Of a DNA stretch of 64,000 nt, positions 23,186 to 34,880 are shown one piece after another. Positions within the stretch are counted from its first letter, which is position 1. Each line of letters begins with the position of its first letter. The DNA comes from Spinacia oleracea. Lineage: Eukaryota; Streptophyta; Magnoliopsida; Caryophyllales; Amaranthaceae. Made by a program: the position numbers and the translations under genes. The stretch is taken from assembly GCF_020520425.1 (NCBI RefSeq), contig NC_079491.1, positions 32,541,449-32,605,448 of the forward strand, given 5' to 3'. The notes below the pieces were generated by a model, which had not been told where the DNA came from, did not search any database, and saw nothing but the letters and a program-made list of their open reading frames with translations.

Positions 23186-25375
23186 TTGTAACATGGAATT
23201 GACAACTGATCTGATATCAAGGGAACGGACATCACTCTGAGCCTACTTGCAGTGGACAATAGATTGAATAAATAAGTTTATTCACTTCCGCCAATCATTC
23301 ACTTCAAGAAATGGTTGACAAGAATGATAATACAATATTATTTCAATATTTATTTGCATATTTTGTCCTTTGCATTTTCATTACGAGCTTGATCAATATT
23401 GGATTGTGAATAAATTGTAGTATAAAAACATCCACATAAAGAAGCTGTGCCCCTTGAATTGGTTCCTTTTTATTTGTCATATAAATCATATTGGGAATCT
23501 TAATTCAAGTGTCACACGCGACGAACTTCTAATAAAACTGATGGTATATTAAAATAAGAAGTTAGTTTAATAAAATATGGTTATTGATAACTTGAGATAT
23601 TAATAGGTAAAGGTATGTCTTGAAAAGCCTGACTAAATAAACATGTCAATTAAAAATACACGGAAAGTGTCACAATAAAAGTTAGTTATATTAACATTAA
23701 GGGATTATCGAGTTTTAAAATGCTCATTAAACAAAACGTATGTTTTTTGTTGAAAAAAAAAGTATGTTAATCTATTGTACAACTCTTGTTAGATACTCCG
23801 TATATACTAACTCACCTGATGTAGCCATAACTAAGCTTTAAACTATATGAATTCCCCGTGTTTTAATTTGTTTGAAGAAAAAACTTATCTTTGTTTTTAA
23901 TTGAACTTGAGCCTATCTTACTTGAGGAGTCATTTTTCGGAAATAATTCATTTTAAGTCAAACTAAAATTATTCATACTTATTGTAATTAATTTATTTGT
24001 CCTTAACATTTTATTATTCCCTTGACTTTAATTTATCTTTGTTAGTGTAAAAACCATATATAAACAAGGAAATTAGACAATTATGACTCTAGTTTAGAGA
24101 TCACCTAGGATATAATGTTTCTAGTCGCTCATACAATTTAAAAGTCTACGCTTATACCCCATTTTTTGTGGAAGTTATTTCTTTGCACAACAAATTCATG
24201 TTAGCAAATGAAAAATAACAGTAGACATATTTATATGAAAGGAGATAATTTAATAAGTATTCAGCAACAACGTGTTCAATGCTTGTAGAAAATTCAGCCG
24301 CTTATGAATGACGTCAAACAATTGCTTACATGCACATTTTGACAGTTATAATATTGACATGTCTAATGAGAATGCAACAGACTATGTTCCTTCTATTGCT
24401 ACACTTTCTGACCCACCAAGATATAGATCCTTTAATTGATACCAAATTTTCTCATTTTATTTCCTTAGATAAATTAAGATATAGTCTTGAGAGAAGATTA
24501 TCTTAATTAATTTCTACTTATTTTTTTTAAATGAAATTAATAAGGAAATTAGTGGAAAATATGTCCCCTTTTCAACTTTTGAGTAGTGAAGCTAAGTTGT
24601 ATACTCGTATGAAGTCCAAATCAAAACAAAATATGATACCAATTAAAAAGAAAACTCATTTTTATTTAATGTACAAAGTTTGACTTTCATGCTCCTCAAC
24701 GCAAAAGTTTGATCATAAATATCTCTGGTCAATATTTAGAAATCATAAAAACCGATTCGATCCGAGAAACATCTCACATTATGTTTTCTTTAACTATCAA
24801 CGTTGATAAAAGTGGAGTATGCAAAAAGTTGTAAAAAGCAAAATGTGTAGATTAAAAGAAAACCGATAGAGTATGACTTTTACTTTACTCAGCTCTACTC
24901 TTTTACTATTTATGTGGTCGAAGTTATAAAACAAGTGGTCATATATTTATACGCATGAGGAAAAATATTTTTTGTGATAACTTGTTGAATTCCTATTTAT
25001 TTTTCTGAATACCGCTTTTAATGATTTTACTAACCCAAAAATTGAAGATATTAATCGTCAATACAAAAACTTATATATCATGGTCACGTGTAAAACACCA
25101 CTTTTTTTCCAAATAGTTATACTTACCCAACATGACCAATTAGTTATATTCAATTGTTCTTAATTATATTTTTCAATAAAATAGTTATATTTTCTAATCA
25201 AATATGTAGTAGTTATAGTTTATAGTCAAATAGTTTTTTTTTTTTTTGAAATGGTTACTTTGGCGATCTTATAGAAGATACTACTCATTGGTCAAAGCAA
25301 TACAACAACAATTGTGTTGAATGTATATGAATAGCAACCAGGAAAAAGAAGGGAGTAGGTTTTTGAAAACAGTAA
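23186..25375. other. AT-rich intergenic DNA, no gene seen
   Basis: This is about 2.2 kb with scattered poly-T runs and no open frame resembling a protein family. I could not assign transposon ends. Confidence 0.5.
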
Positions 25376-25379
25376 GCCT

Positions 25380-25555
25380 TGTGTAAGACCGACTTATACT
25401 CATAAGACAATAACAATTAGCAATAAGAATGTAACTTTCTAATTATAAATATAACTATATATTTGATCATAAAGTATAGTTGTAGTCTTATAATTGTAAC
25501 TTTCTAATTATAAACGTAATTGTAGTCTTATATTCATAAGACGGTCTTAACTAAA
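25380..25555. mobile_element. Small inverted-repeat element (MITE-like)
   Basis: The left arm TGTAAGACCGACTTATACTC is mirrored by the right arm ...ATATTCATAAGACGGTCTTAA. Between them GTAACTTTCTAATTATAAA occurs twice. The target-site duplication is unclear. Confidence 0.5.
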
Positions 25556-25983
25556 AGTTTACATTTTAAAAATATAAAATTTATTTCTCGACTTCTTGTA
25601 TTTTATTTTTTGTGATATATGTTAAGCAAAAACACAACTAACCCGTCAAAAAAACAATTCCTTAGTCCCTTTATGTTTGTCATCCATTTTTATTTTTGGT
25701 CCGCCACTAAAAGATTGTCCCAAGACTAAAATGATCACGAATTGAAACCACAATATTACTTCAATATAACACAAATTCTTACTTAAAGGTGGTATATAAT
25801 AAATATTGTACATCAAAGTTAAAGTTAACTTAAAATTCTTAAACTATCTATTTTTTTAGTGATACATTTTTATTTTAGTAAAAATTATTTCCTTTAAAAA
25901 TCACTATCAATGTATGAAGGTAACCATTTAACTCTCTAAAATGCTTATGCATCAATATTTTTCATAATATTAAAGTTATATTA

Positions 25984-26284
25984 ATCCCTCCGTATTTTAT
26001 TAAGTGATACACTTTGATAGGAATGGAGTTTTAGGAGGGTTAGTTGCTTTTATTAAAATAAAGCCGAAGTGAGGTAGTGAGTTGTTATTTATTGTAAGAA
26101 ATTTATGGTGAGTCATTTAATGTAGTAAAAACAGGATGTGAGTAAGTGTGAAGATCATAAGAGGAAGATAACTATTAACATAATTGAGAGTGGAGACCAC
26201 GACATGCCAAAAATAAAAAGTATATCACTTACTAAAATACGGGCGAATAAGGAAAGTGTATCACTTAGTAAAATACGGAGGGAG
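25984..26284. mobile_element. Stowaway-like MITE
   Basis: The left end (A)TCCCTCCGTATTTTATTAAG and the right end ...TTAGTAAAATACGGAGGGAG are inverse, with TA on both sides. A second partial right arm precedes the end (CACTTACTAAAATACGGGCG). Confidence 0.8.
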
Positions 26285-26320
26285 TAAAAGTTACAAAAAA
26301 CTGGATAAAAGTTAGGAAAA

Positions 26321-26661
26321 TTTGGTAATATTAATCCAACCTTTGGCCGATTTTCTTTTATTAATCTCACCTACGCCATATTTTTTAATAATCTCACCTT
26401 TACTACCCAACGACTTTTATTGGGCTTAAGTGAGAGATAACCGGTGAAAAATTCAACGAAATGGTGATGAATTGATGATTATGACTGAATATATCGAGAG
26501 AGGGTACTGCAATGTAGGGACATATTACCGCCTACAACAGGTTTATGACCTGTTAGGCCCAATAAAAGTCGATGGATAGTAAAGGTGTGATTATTAAAAA
26601 ATATGTCGTAGGTAGGTTTAATAAAATAAAATCGGCCAAAGGTTGGATTAATATTACCAAA
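26321..26661. mobile_element. Long-TIR MITE of about 340 bp
   Basis: Arms of about 100 bp face each other. TTTGGTAATATTAATCC starts the left arm and its exact inverse ends the right arm. The inner arms also match (TTTACTACCCAACGACTTTT against AAAAGTCGATGGATAGTAAA). No protein is encoded and no clear TSD is seen. It lies close to the preceding MITE. Confidence 0.7.
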
Positions 26662-27705
26662 AATTATTCTGATATAATGTACAATAAATTTATTGTACAG
26701 ATTGTGCTTGTAAAATATTTTGTCCACATAAAATATATGTAGTCCCATCATTTTTGTCTGTTCACGATTACACACAACCAAAATTTAACAAAGCAAAAAA
26801 ATTATTTGAAGGTAATCCTTTAAAGATAAAGGGAATTGAATTAGATAGTCTAAAAGATTGACTACAGAGTGTAATACGTTTTGTAAGGTTATGTTCGTAG
26901 TCTTAGGCTTGTTTCTCTCCGGCTTATGTTTGCCAAATTTAAATTATTTTACCCGAACATAAATTTAACTGTTTTTTTTACTAATTATCTTAACAAAAGA
27001 GAAGTGGGAACTTCCATTTGGCTAGCTGGAAAATTGACGTGAAGGTGACTTAGATAAGAACAAAGCATGCAAAATTGGAAAATATGGCTCTACAAATACC
27101 ACTGCTGCAGTGCTGCGTTTTGATTGAGAAGCATGTACGTGGAGCTGCCTTTTGGAAAGATGGGTCTACAAAGGATACAGATGGTATTTTTGAGAAAGAT
27201 GTCACTATTTCACTACCCCTTAAAACCAAACCTGCTACTCTTTTTTAAATAAGATAATAAGATAATAACGATTGTGCTAAATTCATTTTTTTTTTTTAAA
27301 TAATATAAACATACGATATACGACCCGACGCATTGCTCGGAGAAATAACTAGTTTAGTTACTATATATTTAAAATCGTGAAGTAACTGTCACATGACAGT
27401 TACACACGTTACCCCAGCCAAAATTACCCCGTTACCCTGATTCACGCTAAATTAACGTGGACCAGGTTTATAATAGAGTTTATAATGTGCGATCCAAGAA
27501 TAATTTTGTATGAGTTTGGATAATAAAAATATGAGTAAAATAAAAACAAAAATTCATATAGTAAAATCTGAAATTTGGGTTGAAATTAAGGGATAAACTC
27601 ACTGTTATCACCCATGAAAACAGTAATATCCAAATAATTTGCAACTATACGACCGTACTTACTTTCCAATCTACATCAAGATTTATTTCTCGATATAAAT
27701 ATGTC
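26662..27705. other. Intergenic DNA with a possible Helitron 3' end
   Basis: At about 27320-27352 the text CCCGACGCATTGCTCGG followed by AACTAG|T resembles a Helitron 3' hairpin plus CTAG-T terminus. I could not find the matching 5' end. A near-perfect palindrome, GTAACTGTCACATGACAGTT, lies at about 27382-27402. No gene is seen. Confidence 0.35.
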
Positions 27706-29147
27706 GATTTTTTCATGAAATGCCCCTGAGGTTTCACGAAATTCACCAAATACACTTGCGTGTTTCAAAATACATAGTATACCCCTATTTTTTTTAAAAT
27801 GCACCAAATACCCTTATTTTTAACGGAAGTTTAACTCCGTTAATATTAACTCTTAATTAACTACCTAACCCACAATTAACCTACTAAATTACTATATTGC
27901 CCCTCCCTTAATATCTCTTCTTCCACTCTCTTCTTTCATTCTCAACCCACTTTCAATTACTACTGCTCCTTTCTCTTCGATCTCCTGCACCATGTCAGCC
28001 TCTTGCTCATCCGCCCACCACTACAACTGTCACATTCTCTCCTGACCCTTCGCCGCCCCAACCACCTTCTCGTTCACCACCACCAACGGACCAGCAACTC
28101 AAGCTACCGCTCCTTTCTCTTCGATCTCCTGCGCCTAGTAACCACCACCACCAACTCACTGCCCCATTATCCGACCTCCGGCATTCCATCATCAATTAGC
28201 ACCACCAAAATCCACACAAAACAACTTTTGCAAATCCAAGAACCCTAATTCCCAAATTCAATCACATACCCAAACTTAATTTTTCCTACAAAATGGATTT
28301 TGATTCAAACGACGACAATAAATAAAATTCAATCGACGAAACAAACAACCAGAACAATAACCCCCCACTGTCAAAATCAAACCTAACTAATAGAGCGATG
28401 GGTAGCTAGGGCGTAATTCATCATGATAATGAAATGTTGGGTGGAATTTTGGGTGGCCCGTTTCAATTCATCATCATTAATTGCTACCCACAACTTAATT
28501 AGCTAGGTTGATTTTAGGTTTGATTTTGACAGCATGATAATTGGCAAGTAAAGTGAATTGGGTAAAAGAATCAAAAGCACCTCACCCTAAGAAATCCCCA
28601 TTTGGTAGAACTAAAACCCGTGAATTTAACAAGTGGGAAGAGTTCAGAGTAAGGAATTGAATACTCAGATGAAGAATCAACATGAGGAGTTTCTGTTGCC
28701 ATTGTTGAAGGAGAGAGAAAATGTGAGTAACAACATCAAGAAATGGGTTTTCTGGGAGATGGATTTGTAACTATTTATGGGGAATACCATGACTAATGTC
28801 TGGGTTCATGATGTTTGATGATGGTGGTGGGGGAGATGTACCAAGCTGTCAGTAATGTCTAGAGGAGAGTGAAAGCAGGGAAGTGGAGAGGAAAAAGAAA
28901 GGAAGAAGGATTATTTTTTAAGGTTAGTTTGTTAATTAGGAATAAATGAGTTAATTAGGAGTAATGGATAACTAATTATATGTTAATTTAGATTGATTCG
29001 TGCTAATGACTAACGGCGTTAACGTCGGTTAGCCTTTGAGGGTATTTAGTGCATTATTTTAAAAAATAGGGGTATACTATGTATTTTGAAACACGCAGGT
29101 GTATTTGGTGAATTTCGTGAAACCTCAGGGGCATTTCATGAAAAATC
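27706..29147. mobile_element. Long terminal inverted repeat element (MULE-like or foldback), non-autonomous
   Basis: The first and last roughly 100-130 bp are inverse. Left: TTCATGAAATGCCCCTGAGG and ACACTTGCGTGTTTCAAAAT. Right: the same phrases reversed. Inside is a second inverted pair, CTGTCAAAATCAAACCTAAC near 28367 against GGTTTGATTTTGACAG near 28516. There is also a direct repeat, GCTCCTTTCTCTTCGATCTC, at about 27966 and 28109. No transposase is recognisable and the TSD is unclear, so the superfamily is open. A fragment of the same terminus lies at 36741-36940. Confidence 0.65.
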
Positions 29148-29575
29148 CGTTTTTTTTTTTGAATGTCGAATATAATGGGAGCGAACATGTGTGACATCTA
29201 TTTGCCAGTCTGCCACGAGTATATTTCCAACGAGGCAACGAGCATTGTACGGAGTACCAATCTACTCCATATATAACAATCAATGCCATCTCTGTCATGT
29301 GTAGTAATGAGTTAAGTGACATGGCATCATCACATCATGTCATATACACACATTATTGTTTGTTCTCTCCTTACAAAAAAAATATTGTTATACATCCTCG
29401 AATTCATGATCTCTCAGATGTTAATGCAAAGTTTTATCCATTACTCCAACAATATAACTTATGGCTCTAAAACTATTAAAAAATTAACAATTCATACTTA
29501 TATGTGTATAAAAGTTAATGCCAAAATTTATGTTTATGTATGTATAAAATTTAATTAATGCCCAAAATTTATGTA
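29148..29575. other. Intergenic DNA, nothing assigned
   Basis: No gene or clear element is seen. Confidence 0.4.
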
Positions 29576-29902
29576 CTCCCTCCGTCCCGGAATACTCGAC
29601 CCGGTTTGACCGGCACAGAGTTTAAGGGACTTGAATTGACTTATTTAATTTAATAGGTAGTAGTTGATAGTGGAGTATTATTTTAATGTAGTTAGTGGGA
29701 GGTGGGTTAAGAGGTGGGGTTGGGGGAGAGTAGGGGTTGAATTTTTAATTATTTTTTGTATGGAGTAGGGCTAAGTGGGTTAATAGGGGTGGAGTAAGAA
29801 ATAATATAATATTGTTAGAATATTTCCATTTTTAGAAACAAGTCAAGTATTAAGGGACGGCCCGATAAGGAAAACAGGTAAAGTATTCCGGGACGGAGGG
29901 AG
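29576..29902. mobile_element. Stowaway-like MITE
   Basis: The left end is CTCCCTCCGTCCCGGAATAC and the right end is ...GTATTCCGGGACGGAGGGAG, a 20-bp exact inverse. TA flanks both sides. It belongs to the same family as 2431-2834 but with cleaner ends, so this copy is probably younger. Confidence 0.9.
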
Positions 29903-29904
29903 TA

Positions 29905-30580
29905 TTTGAGTAACAATTTATGATAACAATTTTTTTCCTTCTCCGTTTTTACTCATTAAAAGCATAAAACTGTTAAATTAACAGAGAAAATAATAGGAAA
30001 AAATTTTATTGCGTTTTCTTTTAGCTAATCAAATGTGTTTTCCCCCCCTCCAAAATGTATTTCGACTCAATGTACAATTATAACTTAAAAATTTTCTAAG
30101 TTATAAGTAAAGTACTCCAAGTAGTACATAAACAAAAGTTTTACCCAAATAGGGTAAATTACTCGAAAATTAGTTCGATCTTCGATTGACCAATTTTATT
30201 CTTAAACTGTATATATACGGAGTAATAAAATTCATATATAGTATTCTCAAATTGCATATATAAAGAAATTTATAAGTGAATTTAAAATGAGTAAAAGAAA
30301 CTCAAACTATATCCAATACTCCGGGGCATCCTCCGGGCCACTAACTATTAGAGTTCGGAAAACTAGCTACAACAGATGGAACGAACCCTTTGTTCAAGAC
30401 TGTATCAAATAGAAATGTGAAAGAGTGTATTTATCATTATCAAAGCTTATCCATAACGATGATGGTTTCGCAAGATAAAAAATGATATAGGTCGCAATGC
30501 GACCTTTAGACCGTTTCACAATGATTACATGGCATGCTCATGTGTCATGATTTAAATTGAAAACTAAAATATTTAACTTA
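29905..30580. other. AT-rich intergenic DNA
   Basis: No gene is seen. A perfect 15-bp palindrome, GGTCGCAATGCGACC, lies near 30492. Confidence 0.4.
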
Positions 30581-30582
30581 TA

Positions 30583-30840
30583 CTTCCTCTGTCTTTTAAT
30601 ACTTGCAATGTTTGTTACTTTCACGCATGTCAATGCATAACTTTGTCATTTATATCTTAAATTCTTTTTATGCAAAAACTATAAAAAGTTGATTTTTTGA
30701 AAATATACATTGACACAAATCTAACAAGATCCCACATGACTATGTTTTATCTTATATAAAAAATATCAAGAATAGTCAAAGTAGATTATATGAATAGTGC
30801 AAAAGTTTCAAACATTGCGAGTATTCAAAAGAGGAGGAAG
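30583..30840. mobile_element. Degenerate Stowaway-like MITE
   Basis: The left end CTTCCTCTGTCTTTTAATAC and right end ...GTATTCAAAAGAGGAGGAAG are inverse. The interior (TTTCACGCATGTCAATG, CTAACAAGATCCCACATGAC) matches the family of 22925-23185. Confidence 0.75.
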
Positions 30841-30856
30841 CATAACCTATTACGTA

Positions 30857-31186
30857 CTCCCCTTTCCATATTGGGATGTTTATTAGTCCCCTTTCCGTAT
30901 TGGGATATTTGTTTTATTAGTCCATTTTAAATATTTCCATATTTGTTCAACAATTATTCACCTTTTACCCTTATATTACAATTGTAATTCCTTTTTATCC
31001 CAATTAAATAGGCAAGTGATACCTTTATTTTCTAATTTAACAACACTAAACACCCCATCTACCCATATTTTTTTTTCCCCTCTTTTATCCATATGGGTAA
31101 GATTCTTTAAAGATTCACATGCAAGGTGTCATTTTAGCAGATTGTTCAATATTCCACGAGGGACTAATAAACAAGAACGGATGGAG
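30857..31186. mobile_element. Probable Stowaway-like MITE
   Basis: It starts CTCCCCTTTCCATATTGGGA after TA and ends ...ACTAATAAACAAGAACGGATGGAG before TA. The near-terminal words TATTAGTCC and GGACTAATA are inverse. Ends are weaker than in the other copies. Confidence 0.5.
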
Positions 31187-31506
31187 TATACTTGTTACAA
31201 AAAAGGTATGAAAATCATAATATTCTAAGTTGTTTTCTTCTTTATACCGACTACCTTATTTATATATTTTTATAATAAAAATAGTGCATTATTAGTAAAA
31301 ATATTCTGATGACGCATATCCTACGTGGCGCCTATATGTACCAATTAAACTCCGACATGTAAGATTGCGATAGCTAAATGTTGTCGCAACTTTCGACCTT
31401 TATCATCACCCTTGCAGGATTAGAATATTTCGTATGATCCAAATTATTTTATAATTTTTTAGTTTTGATATCTATTTTAGATGTATGATATTTTATTAAT
31501 GAACTA

Positions 31507-32141
31507 CTCCCTCTGTTCCTTAATGTTGGTTACGTTTGGGAAATGGGGTGGTTTTTAAGAAAATTGAAATCTTAGTTTGTATTGGGATTTGAGTAATGAT
31601 TGAGTGTAAGAAATTATATATTTAAAGAATAAAGTAAGAAGAGTGAAAGTATTAAAGAAATAGGAAAAGGGTGGATGGGAGGGGTATGGGGAAGGTAAAT
31701 GAATTTAATATTAATAGTTAGAAAATTTAGGAAGGAATTTGAAAGGAATCTTTGGTATTTTTGGTACTCCCTCCGTCCCTTAATACTCGACTTGTTTTGA
31801 TCGGACACGCTTGTCAATGCACAACTTTGACCACCAATTTCGTTAACTATATATTATAAAAATTTGTAAAAACTTTAATATTTTGAAAATATATATTAAG
31901 ATGAAGAAAACAATATATTATATACTAACATTTGTTTTCATAAACTATAAATAAAATAGGGTCAAAGTGAATTATGTGAATAGTGCAAAAAGTCAAAACA
32001 GGTCGAGTATTTAGGGACAGAGGGAGTAAATAAGAAAGGATATAAGGGTGTTTTGGAAAAAAAGTGTCCAAAAATAGAAACGTAACGAACAAAAAGGAAC
32101 ACCTAAAAAGGAAACGTAACTAACATAAGGGAACGGAGGAG
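31507..32141. mobile_element. Outer MITE of a nested pair
   Basis: The left end CTCCCTCTGTTCCTTAATGT, then GGTTACGTTT, is mirrored by the right end (AAACGTAACTAACATAAGGG then AACGGAGGAG), with TA at both borders. A second MITE (31767-32026) sits inside, so about 260 of the 635 bp are an insertion. Confidence 0.75.
31767..32026. mobile_element. Inner Stowaway-like MITE inserted in another MITE
   Basis: The left end CTCCCTCCGTCCCTTAATAC and right end ...GTATTTAGGGACAGAGGGAG are inverse, with TA duplicated at 31765-31766 and 32027-32028. The interior resembles the 22925 and 30583 family (GTCAATGCACAACTTTGACC, AATAGTGCAAAAAGT). Confidence 0.85.
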
Positions 32142-32372
32142 TAATAAATAGTACAATATTATATTTCCCCATCAATATTATTTTAACATTATCACCTAAA
32201 ATAGTAGTCGTAAATTCGTATTAATTTGTGGACAGCTATCAGTTCGTTTCTAGTTGGATGCCTAGCTCTATGAAGAGTTATTTCTTCAGCTAAGCTTTTG
32301 TACGTGTATGATATTTTATTATTAAGTACTTGGGCCAACATGTACAGTAGATATAACACGGTTTGAATCTCC

Positions 32373-32379
32373 TATAAAA
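32373..32379 (+). promoter_or_regulatory. TATA box of the MLP gene
   Basis: TATAAAA lies 82 bp before the chosen start codon. An in-frame ATG at 32383 is only a few bases after this box, too close to be in the mRNA, which supports the start at 32461. Confidence 0.6.
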
Positions 32380-32460
32380 AGGATGGGATCACCTAATTTC
32401 ATACATATATTTCATAAAGCTAATAAGAAATATATAATTAATATCCTTAATTTTCGAAAA

Positions 32461-33316
32461 ATGGGAGGTTTAAAACGTAAGCTAGAAGGTGAGATAGAGA
32501 TAAGAGTTGCTGGAGGTGATGCCTTCCATGACATATTCCAAGAGAAGCCTCATCACATCGCCAACATCCATCCTGAGTTAGTGCATGACTGTGAGTTGCA
32601 TGATGGTGCTTTTGGTAAACCTGGCTCCAAAATTTGCTGGAAATATAAGCTAGGTAACTAATTAATGTTCCAAACCACTTTTTATTTATCTCATATGAGA
32701 TCTTGTCAAATTAAAGATATTAATAATAACTGTCAAAAAAATACAATGACAAACATGATGAAGAAGTAAAATATATAGGCCATGTTTGGTTAGGACTTAG
32801 GAGTTGTTAGTTGTTAGCTGATAGCTGGTTTGACTAGCTGTTAACGGTTAGCTGTTTGCATTAGATGTTTTGACTAGCTGGTTACATCAGCTGTTTGTGT
32901 AAAAGTGTTTGGTAAATTAGCTGATAGATGTTAGCTGTTTAATATGTAAAATGACAATTAAGGACATATATTGTTTGAATGAATATTGAATAACGTTATT
33001 GTTATAATAATGATATATATGTTGACATGTTGTAGATGGAAAGAGTCAATCTGGAAAGCAAATACTTGATGTGGTAGACGAGAAGAACAAAATAATAAAA
33101 TTCAGAATGTTGGAAGGAGATTTGATGGAGGATTATAACACCTTTGTTCTAACATATCAAGTGATACCTAAAGGTGAGCATAAAAGCCTGGTAACTTGGA
33201 CATTTGAATACGAGAAGAAGCATCCTGGCGTTCCTGAGCCTTCTTCTTTGATGGACGAATTGCTCCGACTGGCCGAAAAAATTGATGATCATCACCACGC
33301 CGGCCAACCCAAATAG
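32461..33316 (+). CDS. MLP: MLP-like (major latex protein, Bet v 1/PR-10 superfamily)
   Basis: Two exons (32461-32653 and 33036-33316) join through a 382-bp GT-AG intron in phase 1 to give 157 residues. MLPs are usually about 150. The N-terminus (MGGLKRKLEGEIEI), the HHI-A-N-I-HPE segment, the C-W-K-Y-x-LDGK segment across the junction, LEGDLMEDY and the TWTFEYEK...PGVPEP segment are in the order of the MLP branch of the Bet v 1 fold. The intron follows the codons for K-L, the usual place in this family. These are small cytosolic proteins with a hydrophobic ligand cavity, linked to defence and stress and to ligand carriage. The exact ligand cannot be read here. The frame is intact. Confidence 0.9.
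32778..32950. repeat. Repeat-like insertion in the MLP intron
   Basis: Multiple copies of TTAGCTG and GACTAGCTG occur, starting GGCCATGTTTGGTTAGGACT. Such sequence is typical of hAT-type MITE remnants in plants. I did not find clear ends. Confidence 0.4.
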
Positions 33317-33522
33317 ACTAATTAATTAAGTACTAAGCCATCTGTTATCATCGATCTTATGCTTTGTTTTTTACTACATAATATGATCGTATGTGTTTAT
33401 TACTGCAAAATAAGGCATGTTTGCTGTTTGCACATGCCCCATAAGCATCTATGTATGTGAAACAATCGACTGGATCAACATGGTCTATGTATCATGTATG
33501 TTGGATTGTTGGGGTGCTATAT
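33317..33522. other. 3' flank of the MLP gene
   Basis: This holds the presumed 3' UTR and downstream sequence. No clear poly(A) signal can be singled out. Confidence 0.4.
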
Positions 33523-33536
33523 ATGTATAATGTATT

Positions 33537-33598
33537 TTTTTTGGGTTCTACTACGAGGAGTTCCCACCGCCTTCGGCGAGTGGACTAATCTCCCGTGG
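33537..33598 (-). mobile_element. 5'-truncated SINE fragment
   Basis: The text TTCTACTACGAGGAGTTCCC and GGCGAGTGGACTAATCTCCC matches the 3' part of the full SINE at 49103-49299. A T-run on + (an A-tail on -) marks its 3' end. A perfect 14-bp direct repeat, ATGTATAATGTATT, flanks it at 33523-33536 and 33599-33612, so it is a separate retrotransposition event. Confidence 0.85.
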
Positions 33599-33714
33599 AT
33601 GTATAATGTATTATATATATCATAATATATTTTTGTTGATTTAATGCTTTCTTAAAGAATAATGTACATTATTGTGCCTTTTTCTTGGTTTTTTTTTTTT
33701 TTTTTTTTTTTTAC

Positions 33715-34880
33715 CGACACTAGCATTAGCTAAAATAGTCCGTATTTATTATGCAAAATGACGTTTTCACCCTATCACCTCACCTCCTAAACCCCCTCCC
33801 CGCCCTCTCTAAATTTGCAGCAGCCTCACAAATTGAAACTACTAATTTTTTTATTACTCCTTATTTACTTAATTATTATCGTTTAAGAGCTATTTAATTA
33901 GGCTTCTATTCGACTTATTAAGTCTGAAATGAACTTATTTTTTGGTGAAAACGTCTAGGGAAAAAATTATTTTTTCTGAGTTTATATTATCTAAACTTAT
34001 CTGGACTTATTTTGTCTAAACATAAGTCAAGCGAACAGAGCCTTAATATTGACATACAATTTATACTTAATATTAATAATTAAGACAATAACAATAACGA
34101 ATATTAATAATGCCAAACGAACAACTAAGAACACAAACAAGTTAACAACATTAAACAACAATTATGTGACATTTACTAACATTATTAGTAAAATAGTTAT
34201 CTGACATTTACTAACATTATTAAACAATAATTATATGACATTAAACAATTATTTTCTTAACGAATATATATATATTAGTAAATAGTAATATAATTAACGA
34301 AAACTAAATAAATAACATAAAAATATTTTTTTGAAATAAAAAGAAAAAATAATTGAGCGGTACCGCACAGAATGTGCACTGCCGACACATGGTGTAACAA
34401 GCAAGATATGTATCACTGCATTGTCGACGCGCACATTCTGTGTGGTACCACTATGTTATCCAAGCATAATCCTTGCGGTACTGTGCATTAAAAACGAACG
34501 ACGCGACATTAGCAAAATTCGTCGACATTGAAAATTGTCCCAGAGGCGCGACGATGTTTCTACCCTTCTCATTTTCAGGGACGGAGGTGCAGCTACGCTA
34601 TTCTTCTCTTCTTTTCTGCGGTGCGGCTGTCCTCTTCATCTCTCCTACGATTTTCGGCAAGGTTGAGGGTTCTTCTCTTTTGCGGTGCGGCACTCCTCCT
34701 TATCTCTTCTGCAATTTTAGGCGAGGGTGAGTAATAGGCTACTTCTTTTCGGCGGCAGGAAGATATGAGGGGGTTTGAGAGATGGCGATAGGGTGAAAAT
34801 GGGGGTGCTTTGTTTTTCTAAAGGGAAAAGTCGTAGTTTTGTATTATAAATGCGGACAATTTTAGCTAACGCGGGCGTCG
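33715..34880. mobile_element. Long-TIR non-autonomous element of about 1.2 kb
   Basis: The left CGACACTAGCATTAGCTAAA, then TAGTCCGTATTTATTATGCAAAA, and the right end (TTTTGTATTATAAATGCGGA then TTTTAGCTAACGCGGGCGTCG) are inverse with several mismatches. Inner arms match too (TTTCACCCTATC against GATAGGGTGAAA). The right part is GC-richer and holds two overlapping open frames without family resemblance. No TSD is clear. It may be MULE-like. Confidence 0.6.
34356..34452. repeat. Strong imperfect hairpin
   Basis: About 32 bp starting GCGGTACCGCACAGAATGTG is mirrored by GCACATTCTGTGTGGTACCA at the end, with about five mismatches and a loop of roughly 33 nt. It lies inside the long-TIR element. 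Confidence 0.7.

Noticed and set aside
28003-28248. 81-residue frame inside the long-TIR element
   Set aside because: It is low-complexity Ser/Pro/His/Thr text from CT-rich DNA, with an opposing open frame on -. No family is seen.
30488-30510. Perfect palindrome GGTCGCAATGCGACC as an operator or element end
   Set aside because: It is a short single occurrence. A possible partner near 31395 (TTGTCGCAACTTTCGACC) is too weak to define an element.
32383-32460. Longer N-terminus for the MLP protein from ATG 32383
   Set aside because: This ATG lies only a few bases after the TATA box and the extra residues do not match the family.
34473-34734. Two overlapping frames (85 and 68 residues) in the 33715-34880 element
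   Set aside because: They overlap in different frames within a non-autonomous element and show no motif.
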